From Chloroflexota bacterium (lineage in GTDB: Bacteria > Chloroflexota > Anaerolineae > Aggregatilineales > Phototrophicaceae), in contig JAIUNI010000001.1 in the NCBI GenBank assembly GCA_020161935.1, positions 1,240,001 through 1,304,000 of the forward strand: a stretch of DNA of 64,000 bases. The letters run 5' to 3'. Position 1 is the stretch's first letter. Every line of letters begins with the position of its first letter. The notes beneath the pieces were generated by a model. It was not told the DNA's origin. It saw only the letters and a list, made by a program, of their open reading frames with translations, and did no database searches. A program made the translations under genes and the position numbers. This document shows positions 1 through 7,475 of the stretch, piece by piece.

Positions 1-651
1 ACGGAAGACCGGCAGATAATCCGGGTGGCTGGTTGCATCAGCGGTGGCTGCCTCCCAGATCGCCACGGCTTGCAGGTAGTTGGTGTCCACTTCCGACCGG
101 CGCTTGAGCATTTGCACGATCAGATGCTCCAGCTTCAAACCAATGCCGATGGTGAAGATCGGCGCGAGAATAGACTCCAGCGCACCGATGCCACTCTGCC
201 AGTTAGCGACGGTCACGAACAGCAGCGCCACAAACGCCAGTGCTAGGTAAACCCAATGCCGCCAGCCGTGCCGGTACAAACCGAACATCACCATAAACAG
301 AATCATGCTGCCCTCTGCGAGCGGGATCATGAACCATTGATGGATCGCCACATAAGCATCGCGGCTGATGATCGTGCCAGCTTGGGACAGCCCGGCCACT
401 TCATAGCTTTGATTAGCCAGCGCTCCCATATGGCTGATGATGTGGACAGACGACACCAGCAGCGCCGGTACAAACACCACCAGCGCGATGATGTCGAGGA
501 TCGTCCACAGCGGCGCGAGTTCCCGCAGGAATTGTTTACGAGTAGGTTTGTCACCGATGCGCTTGGCGACCCGCTCTAAAGCCTTTTCGCGTGCTTCGTC
601 ATACTGTCGTGTGGTTAGGGGCATCAAGCCCTCAACGGTTAAATCGGTCAT
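1..651 (-). CDS. Multi-pass membrane protein, C-terminus outside window
   Basis: The minus-strand frame is open from an ATG at 651 to the window edge, giving 217 residues without a stop. The ATG is preceded by GAGGAG at a good ribosome-binding distance. The N-terminus (about 50 residues) is hydrophilic and charged. Three or four hydrophobic segments follow, for instance around residues 53-75, 108-125 and 134-150. I do not recognise a family. It is the last visible gene of the left-going replication operon of element A and follows the iteron-like repeats, so it belongs to that element. The true length and the left end of the element lie outside the window. Confidence 0.6.
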   Translation of the reverse strand, partial: MTDLTVEGLMPLTTRQYDEAREKALERVAKRIGDKPTRKQFLRELAPLWTILDIIALVVFVPALLVSSVHIISHMGALANQSYEVAGLSQAGTIISRDAYVAIHQWFMIPLAEGSMILFMVMFGLYRHGWRHWVYLALAFVALLFVTVANWQSGIGALESILAPIFTIGIGLKLEHLIVQMLKRRSEVDTNYLQAVAIWEAATADATSHPDYLPVFR

Positions 652-691
652 GCTGTCTCCTCGTGGTTGTAAAATTAGTTTTTCCGGTTTT

Positions 692-835
692 GTTGCTACC
701 GTTGCTACCGGTCGCAGTCTAAATAGGTGTTTGTGACTGAGAAATTGCGTGCAGTGCGAGCCATGAGTGTGTTGCTACAGTGCTGCTACACTACGGGAAA
801 AGAGTTGCTACCAGTGCTGCTACAAAAGTAGCAAC
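692..835. repeat. Iteron-like GTTGCTAC repeats, candidate replication origin
   Basis: GTTGCTACC occurs twice in tandem at 692-709. GTTGCTACAGTGCTGCTACA at 771-790 is repeated with one inserted base at 804-824. An inverted copy, GTAGCAAC, lies at 828-835. The repeats fill the 220-bp gap between the SF3 helicase stop and the next gene. Short directly repeated units beside replication genes are typical of iteron origins. That this is the origin of element A is an inference from position and repetition only. Confidence 0.45.
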
Positions 836-873
836 AGTAGGAGCTAAAGCAGCTCATATTCTTCACAAACCAA

Positions 874-2244
874 CTACAAATTGATGTTCACACCCTTCAA
901 CTTGGCACCGGCCCAGAACGTTTTGCCGTTGATCCGGGTATCCGCCAAGCCGATCCGCCGCCATTCCTTTGCTACTTGGGTGATGTTCTTGGGTTTAAAG
1001 CCGCTGCGGATACACCAATCCCGGTAGTCGTCATAAAGCTCTTGGCCGCCAATACGCTCGGTTCGCACGTAATCAAGGTTCTCGGTGGCATACATCGTCT
1101 CGGTGTCGTTTTCACGCTGGTACTGTTCACGCCAACGTTTGGAACGTTCTGATTCCGTAAACTGACCGGTTGAGAGCAGCCGACGATAGGATGCAATAAG
1201 CATGTTGAAGACACCGGACTTTTCCCGACTGAGCAGGGCGAGCAGGTTGGTGATGCGCTTTTCGGGGGGAATACTCTTGTCGAAAAGAATGACCTGCAAC
1301 CGGTTGAAGGTTGCGCCGGATCGGTCGTTGATGCGGGGCGCACCGTTCATAGCCCACCAGAACTTTGCCGTCGGCACAAATGAGATACCGGGTTTGTTTT
1401 TCACATCTACGTAAATCTCATCTTGGCCGCCGACCATCGCCTTATACAGTGCGTCTGGCAGGAAGGCGGTGGTGTCCGCTTCGGTGAAGGTGACAACCCG
1501 TTTACCGACAATGCCAGCGAGTAAGAACCGGTTGGTTGCCAATTGGTTCAGGTCAATCGTGGCGTGCAGGTTGCCCATAAGCGAGCGCAGGAATGCGATG
1601 GTGGTTGACTTACCGCTGTCTGGAGCGCCGACCAGCCAAGCCGATGCTTTCAGGTCGGTTCTCGCCGTCATGCTGTAGGCCATCATCTCCAGCAGCAGGA
1701 AGATCATATCGTGGTCAGGATCACCCTGATCGTTGGTGAGTGAGCTGTAGAGAAACCGGCGAAAGTGCGGCGCGTCTGCGTCGGGATCATAGGGAAAGTC
1801 GAGCTGGTTGGTCATCAGGATGTCTGCCCGGTGCTTCTCCAGTTCAAACGTCTCCAGATTGAACAGGCCATTTTGCAGGTTGATATACCCGGCTGATTCA
1901 AGTTCCATATTGCTAACCTTTGTATCAGGAATATAGAGATCGTCTTCGAGCATGGTGGCGACGGCATTGATCCGCGCCTGTGAGACACCTTTCGGCAGGT
2001 GGTCGCGTTCAGCCGCAAGTTGCCGACGGATGCGCGTTCTAAGCTGTCGGTAGTCGCGTGTGAGCCAACAGCCGTTTTCATAGACGTACCAATTGGAACG
2101 GAAGAAAGCGGCTTTGTTGTTCCAAGCCTTTGCGATATAGGTTGCCAGTTGGTCATCATCCGGGCTGAACGGCAGCAGTCCCTCACCGGTGGGTGAGGGA
2201 CTCTCTTTCGTCTTGCCGTTTACCCGCTCGCGCGTTGCGACCAT
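874..2244 (-). CDS. SF3-type replicative helicase (phage/plasmid primase C-terminal family)
   Basis: The 456-residue protein has a Walker A loop, GAPDSGKST, at about residues 206-214. The surrounding sequence is typical of the D5/P4-like primase-helicase family of viruses and plasmids, with a D5N-like N-terminal half before it. Such proteins form hexameric helicases that unwind the element's origin. The ATG is preceded by AAGGAG. The gene overlaps the 3' end of the primase-polymerase gene by 25 bp, so the two are translated from one mRNA and probably act together at the origin. The family assignment is solid from the motif; the exact subfamily is not. Confidence 0.85.
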   Translation of the reverse strand: MVATRERVNGKTKESPSPTGEGLLPFSPDDDQLATYIAKAWNNKAAFFRSNWYVYENGCWLTRDYRQLRTRIRRQLAAERDHLPKGVSQARINAVATMLEDDLYIPDTKVSNMELESAGYINLQNGLFNLETFELEKHRADILMTNQLDFPYDPDADAPHFRRFLYSSLTNDQGDPDHDMIFLLLEMMAYSMTARTDLKASAWLVGAPDSGKSTTIAFLRSLMGNLHATIDLNQLATNRFLLAGIVGKRVVTFTEADTTAFLPDALYKAMVGGQDEIYVDVKNKPGISFVPTAKFWWAMNGAPRINDRSGATFNRLQVILFDKSIPPEKRITNLLALLSREKSGVFNMLIASYRRLLSTGQFTESERSKRWREQYQRENDTETMYATENLDYVRTERIGGQELYDDYRDWCIRSGFKPKNITQVAKEWRRIGLADTRINGKTFWAGAKLKGVNINL

Positions 2245-3110
2245 CGGTGACTCCTTGGATTGTTTTGGCCGGCAGTCATGCCGCTGCGGATCGTGGCGCG
2301 TGCCTCGCGCTCACCCATGCCATTCGCCAGTGCAGCCACCAGCAGCGCATTTTCCGCCCGGCCAGCGGATAGATTGTTATCGGCGATGATCTGGCCCAAG
2401 TTGTAGGCAGCGCGATTGAGCGTATCGTTGCGGCTGCCCTCGGTCGCCGTCCGAACACGACGGCATTCGTCGGTTAGCGCGGCCTCTGCCCAGCGCGGTG
2501 TATTCACGGCTGGCTGAGAGGGTGTTTTCATTTGCGGTTTCGGCTGCTGCTTGCGGAGATACTGCTGATAGAGCCAAGAGCGCACTTCGTTCAGGTTCGG
2601 CAGCTTCATGATCGGTGCTGGAGCAGGCACGCGGTACGGACGGTTCGTGACCGGGTGTAAGCTGGGCGCACCGACCACATACATCCCGTTCGCTCGCATC
2701 TCGATACCGTGGTGATTCGGATAGGACAGCCGGAAGCTGGAGGGCAGCTCCTCCACTTGGTAGTACAGATGCTTGCCGTGGCCGCTGCCGGTGACGACGG
2801 TGAAGGTGTTGAGCAGTTCAGGGAACATCAGTTCATAGGCTTCAACCGCATTGTCGCCGTCTAAGTCCATCACCACCAGATTGTGAGACACCTCACCACA
2901 GACGATGCCCACATTCCGCAGTCGGCCAGTCTTTGACCAGTTGTGAATCGTTTCGGGGATGGCTGCTTGAAGCTGATTGTTGCCCCAGTCGATGGCCGCT
3001 TTTTTGCCGATCAACGGGATCACGCTCAGACCGTGATAGAAGTAGGTAATGGCAGCATCACGCACGGTCGGCTGCTGGCTGCCGCTGAACAAGGTCACTA
3101 GTCTGTCCAC
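2220..3110 (-). CDS. Primase-polymerase (prim-pol, AEP superfamily)
   Basis: The protein has the acidic motif of bifunctional DNA primase-polymerases, with MDLDGD supplying D82 and D84, and the second motif SGHGKHLYY at about 109-117. These are the metal and nucleotide-binding signatures of the prim-pol N-terminal domain. I chose the GTG at 3110 because GAGGA lies seven bases upstream and the conserved fold starts soon after. An upstream ATG at 3335 in the same frame would add 75 low-complexity residues wholly overlapping the previous gene. The helicase follows with overlap, forming a minimal replication pair of the kind seen in mobile elements. It should prime and possibly extend DNA during element replication. 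Confidence 0.85.
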   Translation of the reverse strand: MDRLVTLFSGSQQPTVRDAAITYFYHGLSVIPLIGKKAAIDWGNNQLQAAIPETIHNWSKTGRLRNVGIVCGEVSHNLVVMDLDGDNAVEAYELMFPELLNTFTVVTGSGHGKHLYYQVEELPSSFRLSYPNHHGIEMRANGMYVVGAPSLHPVTNRPYRVPAPAPIMKLPNLNEVRSWLYQQYLRKQQPKPQMKTPSQPAVNTPRWAEAALTDECRRVRTATEGSRNDTLNRAAYNLGQIIADNNLSAGRAENALLVAALANGMGEREARATIRSGMTAGQNNPRSHRWSQRASG

Positions 3111-3406
3111 AGGTAAGTCCTCACTTTCGTCAGTGTGAACCGGCGTTTTTGGATTTGACGGAGAATGCGCGGCGTGTTTTTCATCCGCTTGAGGAGGCGC
3201 TCGGTATTGCGATCTCCCTCCAGTGTGCAGATGATGTGATATTTGATGCCCAGCGCGTTGGCTGCGCGGGTGATCGCCGCACCGTTGCCACGCTGGTGAG
3301 CTTTGAGGCGCTCGTGTGATTTGCCATCCTCGCACCAGCCGATGTAATACCGGGCCGAATGGCGATCATTACCGAGGGGGCGCTCAAACTGGATAATGTA
3401 GATCAT
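3098..3406 (-). CDS. Small GIY-YIG-like protein
   Basis: This is a 102-residue basic protein. Its N-terminus (MIYIIQFERPLG) and the segment ARYYIGWCEDG resemble the two strands of the GIY-YIG nuclease core, followed by a helix with RLKAH. The full catalytic set, including a clear glutamate in a typical place, is not evident by eye, so the nuclease activity is uncertain. Its stop codon overlaps one possible GTG start of the primase gene, and its ATG overlaps the stop of a short leader ORF. All lie in the replication operon of element A. A role in replication initiation or DNA end processing is possible but not shown. Confidence 0.6.
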   Translation of the reverse strand: MIYIIQFERPLGNDRHSARYYIGWCEDGKSHERLKAHQRGNGAAITRAANALGIKYHIICTLEGDRNTERLLKRMKNTPRILRQIQKRRFTLTKVRTYLWTD

Positions 3407-3480
3407 CCATGCACCCCCATTTCTTGGGGGATAGGGCAGTCGGGCAATTGACCCGCGCCGCCAGACGTGTATATACTCAT
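3403..3480 (-). CDS. 25-codon leader ORF ahead of the replication genes
   Basis: An ATG at 3480 is preceded by GAGAGG and opens a 25-residue frame. Its TGA overlaps the ATG of the GIY-YIG-like gene (ATGA). It sits where a translational-coupling leader peptide would be expected, and the mRNA here contains strong hairpins (CCCCC/GGGGG at 3414-3430 and CGGG/CCCG at 3441-3455). The peptide has no recognisable domain. It may serve only to couple translation of the downstream replication genes. Confidence 0.4.
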   Translation of the reverse strand: MSIYTSGGAGQLPDCPIPQEMGVHG

Positions 3481-3548
3481 TTCAACCTCTCACTTATATT
3501 TGTTTTCGAGTAGCCCACCTTGCTTGCCGGTCAGGTGGGTTTTGTTTT
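3404..3548 (+). ncRNA. Candidate antisense RNA over the replication leader
   Basis: On the plus strand a promoter-like pair, TTACCG at 3369-3374 and GATAAT at 3392-3397 with a 17-bp spacer, would start transcription near 3404. The sequence then forms hairpins CCCCC/GGGGG and CGGG/CCCG and ends in a rho-independent terminator at 3514-3548. The transcript would be fully antisense to the leader ORF and start region of the replication operon. Such counter-transcribed RNAs control copy number in many plasmids. The -35 box is weak, so this is a candidate only. Confidence 0.35.
3514..3548 (+). terminator. Rho-independent terminator
   Basis: CCCACCT at 3514-3520 pairs with AGGTGGG at 3533-3539 and is followed by TTTTGTTTT on the plus strand. 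No plus-strand gene precedes it, which supports the idea of a short RNA ending here. On the minus strand the hairpin lacks a U tract. Confidence 0.65.
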
Positions 3549-3705
3549 ATCCGGTGCGCTCTATCGTGATGTATTTGATAACCTCAATCCCAGCACCGCC
3601 CAGCGCCATACCAGATGGCAAGCCCATGCCGAGCGCGGCTGCTAACAGCGCCACGAACAAAAAGAAAAGTATTCGGGCTGACACCACAGCTTCACGGCTG
3701 CTCAC
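3547..3705 (-). CDS. Small single-pass membrane protein (52 aa)
   Basis: A GTG at 3705 overlaps the stop of the upstream gene (GTGA) and opens 52 residues with one hydrophobic stretch (ARILFFLFVALLAAALGMG). It is part of a string of short, overlapping, left-going genes in element A. There is no recognisable family. Short membrane proteins of this kind are common in viruses with membrane-linked life cycles. The frame, its overlap and its hydrophobic character support it being a real gene. Confidence 0.55.
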   Translation of the reverse strand: MSSREAVVSARILFFLFVALLAAALGMGLPSGMALGGAGIEVIKYITIERTG

Positions 3706-3968
3706 TGCACATCCTCCGCAGTCCACGCGGCCAGCGCCTCCCGGTGTGCCATGATCTGACCAGCTTGCCAGTCCACCGGCAGCGCCCCGACTGACACCAG
3801 TTCGACCTTCGCCTCAATCAACGCCGTCATATCACTAATGGCTCGCTGTTTGGCTGTGTGGCGATCTTCACAACGCTGCACGAGATTGACGCAGAACATC
3901 TCAATCGCTCGGTTCATATCCTCTGCTGTGAACAGCAGCTCTGTACCGGGTTTAAATACGGCGGTCAT
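3702..3968 (-). CDS. Hypothetical protein (88 aa)
   Basis: The frame can begin further upstream, but I place the start at the ATG at 3968. This ATG overlaps the TGA of the preceding gene (ATGA), the usual spacing in this operon. The protein is soluble, mostly helical by composition, and contains two cysteines. I do not recognise it. Its position in the early left-going operon of element A suggests an accessory role in replication or control. Confidence 0.6.
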   Translation of the reverse strand: MTAVFKPGTELLFTAEDMNRAIEMFCVNLVQRCEDRHTAKQRAISDMTALIEAKVELVSVGALPVDWQAGQIMAHREALAAWTAEDVQ

Positions 3969-4201
3969 TTCTTGCTCAGCTCCAGTCCGCGCACAAAAGC
4001 GGCGCATAACACAACCTCGATTTGATTCACTTCTTTGCCACGTTCAATCAGCTCATCCGTGGCTTGTTCCCACCCATCTGAACCAGCAGGGAAAATGAGT
4101 ACCTTCTCCCGTTGGGTTTCGAGTTCAGCTAGTGCCGCTTTGTACTGCGTCACCAGCCCTAATATGAGGGGGTCGTTTGTGGTGGTTTGAAACTGATACA
4201 T
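3965..4201 (-). CDS. Hypothetical protein (78 aa)
   Basis: This is a 78-residue, mostly helical and charged protein. Its ATG directly follows the stop of the upstream gene, and its own stop overlaps the next start. No domain is recognised. It is part of the early operon of element A, read from near 4.8 kb leftward. Confidence 0.6.
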   Translation of the reverse strand: MYQFQTTTNDPLILGLVTQYKAALAELETQREKVLIFPAGSDGWEQATDELIERGKEVNQIEVVLCAAFVRGLELSKK

Positions 4202-4573
4202 CTACGCCACTCCCTGCCGCCAGTTGGTCGGGTTCACAAAATCCGGCTCACGTTCTGGCTCCCACAGCTCATCCTGCTGAACGGCAGCAACACCGGCGAG
4301 GGTAATGGAATAGTCCTCATGTAGCGTGCTAATGGCGCACAGCATGTCCTCATCCCACACTGTATCGAAGGTGTAGACCGTGCGAATGTCTCTGAACGCC
4401 GGGTAGTCAGCAAACGACAAGAACTCGCCCATGCCGACAATCTCCGGCGTGGCATGTAGGGTCGGGACATTGAGGAAAAAGAGATAAAGGCCATCTGTGC
4501 CTACATCAATTCGCAACAAATTGGAATGTGTCCGCTGGCAGTTGACGACTATGCTTGATTCTGTTTGGGGCAT
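4202..4573 (-). CDS. Hypothetical protein (123 aa)
   Basis: This is a 123-residue acidic soluble protein with several tryptophans and no membrane segment. It has no recognisable family. The stop abuts the start of the 78-residue protein. Upstream spacing to the HTH gene is 47 bp, so it may have its own ribosome-binding site but share a promoter with that gene. Confidence 0.6.
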   Translation of the reverse strand: MPQTESSIVVNCQRTHSNLLRIDVGTDGLYLFFLNVPTLHATPEIVGMGEFLSFADYPAFRDIRTVYTFDTVWDEDMLCAISTLHEDYSITLAGVAAVQQDELWEPEREPDFVNPTNWRQGVA

Positions 4574-4620
4574 GATTCGGGACTCCTATAACTAATCGGA
4601 TTAAAGTGGGTCAGGCAGCT

Positions 4621-4821
4621 CTACATTTGTTGGTTGGGGTTGGCAGCCTCCTTGGAATATTGCGGCCGTGCTTTATAGCCTTTGCCTTGGAGCCAGCGAG
4701 ATAGTGAGGAGCGAGAGGTATGGAAATGGCGTGCTGCTTTCGTCAGTCCGACCTTATTGACCTCCGCAACCACATCCTCTGGCTTGTACTGCTCAAGAAC
4801 AGACTGTGCCATATTTGCCAC
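4621..4821 (-). CDS. Small helix-turn-helix DNA-binding protein (66 aa)
   Basis: The segment VGLTKAARHFHTSRSSLSRW at residues 24-43 reads as a helix-turn-helix of the Fis/HTH_psq kind, followed by a basic tail. It is divergent from an XRE repressor gene, with an operator-like palindrome between them. This is the arrangement of a phage lysis-lysogeny or plasmid copy-control switch. It probably controls the early left-going operon of element A. Confidence 0.65.
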   Translation of the reverse strand: MANMAQSVLEQYKPEDVVAEVNKVGLTKAARHFHTSRSSLSRWLQGKGYKARPQYSKEAANPNQQM

Positions 4822-4827
4822 TCCTTA

Positions 4828-4892
4828 TATGACATAAAAGTCAGAATTAATAGAAAAAAATGTCTTCTGACCTATATGTCATAACTATGACA
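4828..4892. promoter_or_regulatory. Operator-like palindromes between divergent regulators
   Basis: TGTCATA-AC-TATGACA at 4877-4892 is a perfect 7+2+7 inverted repeat. A further TATGACAT half-site lies at 4828-4835, close to the start of the leftward HTH gene. Both are in the AT-rich 140-bp space between the HTH gene and the XRE gene. The repeat is the size expected for a dimeric HTH repressor. Which of the two proteins binds is not determined by sequence. Confidence 0.6.
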
Positions 4893-4960
4893 CTATTTCC
4901 AGTGAAATGCAATCCCATTTCAGTTTAGAATCGGTTTAGGTTTAGTAAGGAATTCGTGAA

Positions 4961-5269
4961 ATGCGTAAAGATAGATTGCGGGATTGGATTTACAAAAGGG
5001 ATTTAAATCCGGCTTCATTAGCAGAATTAATGTCAGTCTCAGAGCGACAAATATGGCGGTGGATGAATGGCGATAGTGACGCTGGCAGTGAGATGGTTAA
5101 GCAAATCGCCGAACATCTTAACATAAGTGCTGACTTCTTACTCGGTCTTTCCGATGACCCAACTCCACACTTCAGAATAGATAATTTGACAGAAGATGAA
5201 ATGAGGGTGCTTGCCGCAATGCGGCGAGGTGACGACAAAGCAATTATGGGCATTTTGGCTCGTAGGTAA
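4961..5269 (+). CDS. XRE-family repressor (102 aa)
   Basis: Residues 1-66 form a classic XRE/Cro-cI helix-turn-helix (ASLAELMSVSERQIWRWMNG). The ending LNISADFLLGLSDD is typical of the HTH_3 fold. A short helical C-terminus follows. AAGGA precedes the ATG. The gene lies three bases before the Mrr-like nuclease gene, so the repressor likely limits expression of the nuclease as well as of the divergent operon. It is the immunity repressor candidate of element A. Confidence 0.75.
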   Translation: MRKDRLRDWIYKRDLNPASLAELMSVSERQIWRWMNGDSDAGSEMVKQIAEHLNISADFLLGLSDDPTPHFRIDNLTEDEMRVLAAMRRGDDKAIMGILARR

Positions 5270-5272
5270 AAG

Positions 5273-6007
5273 ATGGCAAAACGTCAACATAAATCAGGGG
5301 TATTTGATCCAGACTATCGCCGTAAAGGGTGGAATAAAAGCGGGTTTGCTCCCAAGAATAGCACCATGAGCATTAGCCAGTTTGCTTTAGCGATAGCAGC
5401 TCTGGTCTTTTTTGCTCAGTACTTTTTCCCTGAAACTCGCAACGAACTTATGACTTGGGCTGGTCTTTATCCACGAATTATGTTGGCGTTGGTTTTAGCG
5501 GTCGCTGTTGGATTATTACTTCGACGTATTATGTGGATTCGTGTACGAAAAAATATCCAGTCAATCGAACCTGAAATTAAGTTTGATGTACCAAGTAATG
5601 AATCCACAACCTTCCCAAAAACAAAAACTGGAAAGGATTTTGAGCATGATGTGGCTTGGGTATTGAACAGCACTACCAAATATAAAGCAGTTGTTACAGG
5701 CGGTGCTGGCGATGGTGGTGTGGACATCAAAATCTATGATGACAATACTCTGATTGGTATTGCTCAGTGCAAACAGTACGATTTGGCGCGGCCTCTACCA
5801 CCAGATCATGTCCGCTCTCTCTATGGAGCTAAGCAACAATTTAGAGTGAAGAATGCTTTTCTAGTGACGACAACTACTTTCACTAAAGAGAGCGAACAAT
5901 TGGCTAAAACATTTGGTATTACTCTAATTGATGGTCATGAATTCTCCCGCCAACAGATTAAGGCTCGTAAGATGAATTTGGAACGCGACGAAAGAAAAGT
6001 TGTTTAG
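5273..6007 (+). CDS. Membrane-anchored Mrr-type restriction endonuclease
   Basis: This 244-residue protein has two hydrophobic segments at about 34-52 and 66-87, then a Mrr_cat-like nuclease domain at about 118-235. The PD-(D/E)XK core is visible as E124, D151 in GDGGVDIKIY, and QCK at 165-167. Mrr-family enzymes cut modified or foreign DNA. With the XRE gene just upstream, this looks like a repressor-controlled superinfection or host-defence module carried by element A. Catalytic residues appear intact. The substrate cannot be told from sequence. Confidence 0.8.
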   Translation: MAKRQHKSGVFDPDYRRKGWNKSGFAPKNSTMSISQFALAIAALVFFAQYFFPETRNELMTWAGLYPRIMLALVLAVAVGLLLRRIMWIRVRKNIQSIEPEIKFDVPSNESTTFPKTKTGKDFEHDVAWVLNSTTKYKAVVTGGAGDGGVDIKIYDDNTLIGIAQCKQYDLARPLPPDHVRSLYGAKQQFRVKNAFLVTTTTFTKESEQLAKTFGITLIDGHEFSRQQIKARKMNLERDERKVV

Positions 6008-6170
6008 CACTTGCCAACAACAGCACGAAACCCGCTATAAAGAAGCATATTGCTAATGCTATTTGCACCTGCTCAATGTTTCGAAATAGACTGGTGCAAA
6101 TGAGGCTGACAATACCACCCGAAACAAAACCACTCATCGCCATATTTATGTTGTGAAGTTTAGACTTCAT
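5958..6170 (-). CDS. Small two-helix membrane protein (70 aa)
   Basis: An AGGTGG ribosome-binding site precedes the ATG at 6170. The protein has two hydrophobic stretches, at about residues 11-27 and 36-54. Its end overlaps the 3' end of the nuclease gene on the other strand by 50 bp. No family is recognised. It could be a partner of the membrane nuclease or simply the last gene of the left-going operon. Confidence 0.5.
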   Translation of the reverse strand: MKSKLHNINMAMSGFVSGGIVSLICTSLFRNIEQVQIALAICFFIAGFVLLLASAKQLFFRRVPNSSYEP

Positions 6171-6218
6171 TTATCCACCTGCATAAAGTCGTGTGACTGT
6201 TTGTTTACAGGAACTATT

Positions 6219-6707
6219 TCACCCTAAAAATTGGGGTATCTGACCAGCCAAAAACAGCATGAGCACCAGTGCTAAAAGGTGCTCTGGCAAGGTGTTAGTG
6301 GTCAGCCTCAACCGCTTGGGCAGGATATGTAACGACTCCTTTTTGTACGGCCAGAAAACCGGCAGCCCAGAAACAGTGACCATATCCGCCAGCAGGTGCG
6401 AGAGATACCCGGCAGCCGCGCCGATGGCATACGGTAATGGCAGCAGCATGTAGGCAGCAGCGGCCACCGCCACCAGTGCAATCAAGGTGTGCGTGATGCC
6501 GCGGTGCTTCAGCCAGAACAAACTGATGTGACCAACTACACCCAACTTCTGCCGGATGTTTCCTCGTGGGTGATCTATATCTGGCAGCAGCGCCAACCCA
6601 CCGGCGAGGCCAGCCAGCACGAGGCTGGCCTCCGGTGTGAAGTGATAAACCGTCGCCACGCCCAAACCGAGCGCAGCCCCTATAAGTCCGTGAGTATGTC
6701 CCATCAT
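6219..6707 (-). CDS. YdjM-like membrane-bound metal-dependent hydrolase
   Basis: The protein has the motifs of the YdjM/DUF457 family: N-terminal GHTHGLIG, LPDIDHPRG, HRGITHT, and SHLLADMVT. The histidines and aspartates ligate metal, and several membrane segments lie between. Members are often found in phages and in SOS regulons, but their reaction is poorly known. The start overlaps the upstream gene by four bases. It is part of the long leftward operon of element A. Confidence 0.8.
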   Translation of the reverse strand: MMGHTHGLIGAALGLGVATVYHFTPEASLVLAGLAGGLALLPDIDHPRGNIRQKLGVVGHISLFWLKHRGITHTLIALVAVAAAAYMLLPLPYAIGAAAGYLSHLLADMVTVSGLPVFWPYKKESLHILPKRLRLTTNTLPEHLLALVLMLFLAGQIPQFLG

Positions 6708-7123
6708 AGTTGGTCTGCCTCATTAATGGTTGTGTCCAAGTCATACGCCCGGTGAACAATAACCCACAAACCATTGATGTCGGCCACTGCCGTCACCTTG
6801 CGCTGACAGGCGATGCCCAGCTCCGTTAGAACCTCTTTACTGATCAAGTCCTTGGCATATACGCCACTCGGTAATGCATTCCATGTGAGCTTGTTCAACC
6901 AGTAGAAACGATCTCGCCGGTTGATGGCAACTTTGAAGCGGATTGCGGTTGTCGAATATTGAATCCGTTCAAACCAGATGCCTTTTCGTTTGGGATCAAG
7001 GCGCGTCCAGCAGTTCAAAATGATCTGCTGATAGACTTTGCTTTCGTCGATCAGCCCACGCTCATACTTCACGTCGAGCCGTCCCATCTCGGTTAGTTCC
7101 ACCGTAACGACTTGTTTCATCAT
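6704..7123 (-). CDS. Stand-alone paralogue of the middle domain of the FtsK-like ATPase
   Basis: This 139-residue protein resembles residues about 159-270 of the FtsK-like protein encoded just upstream. Shared features include KVYQQII versus KIYKQII, ACQRKVTAV versus ACQRQVTAV, and GLWVIVHR versus GAWFVVHR. It therefore looks like a free copy of the ATPase linker domain. It could bind the ATPase or the same partner. No catalytic motif is present. No published family was recognised. Confidence 0.6.
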   Translation of the reverse strand: MMKQVVTVELTEMGRLDVKYERGLIDESKVYQQIILNCWTRLDPKRKGIWFERIQYSTTAIRFKVAINRRDRFYWLNKLTWNALPSGVYAKDLISKEVLTELGIACQRKVTAVADINGLWVIVHRAYDLDTTINEADQL

Positions 7124-7129
7124 GGCTCG

Positions 7130-7414
7130 CTAATTCCCCCGCAAATCGCCAGCATTGTTGATCTCGAAGCTGCCGGCTGCTGGCTGCCGCCGGCGCGGTT
7201 GTGGCTGCTGGATTTGTACCGCTTCTTTTGGCACGAAAAAGTTATAGCGGTTACTGGCTTTACCGGCTGCAAAACCTACACTGATAAAGAACATTGGCGC
7301 TGCACACAGCATGGCGAGCACCAACACGAATGGCATCTGACCGGCAGTGCCAAGGGCAAAACCGATGATCGTCAGCACCAACAAACCCACCGGAACTACA
7401 AATATCCTACGCAT
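7130..7414 (-). CDS. Small membrane protein with two N-terminal helices (94 aa)
   Basis: Hydrophobic segments lie at about residues 4-22 and 26-50. A soluble tail rich in Gln, Pro and Arg follows. No family is recognised. It lies between the FtsK-like gene and its paralogue, all transcribed leftward, so it may be an inner-membrane partner of the ATPase. Confidence 0.55.
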   Translation of the reverse strand: MRRIFVVPVGLLVLTIIGFALGTAGQMPFVLVLAMLCAAPMFFISVGFAAGKASNRYNFFVPKEAVQIQQPQPRRRQPAAGSFEINNAGDLRGN

Positions 7415-7475
7415 ACATTCCTCCCTTAAATCTTGAACTACCGTTTAAAAAACCGGCTGAAATACGGTATAGGGA

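Noticed and set aside
3467..3754. 95-residue plus-strand ORF
   Set aside because: It runs through a terminator hairpin and over two short overlapping minus-strand genes with good start contexts; its composition is not protein-like.
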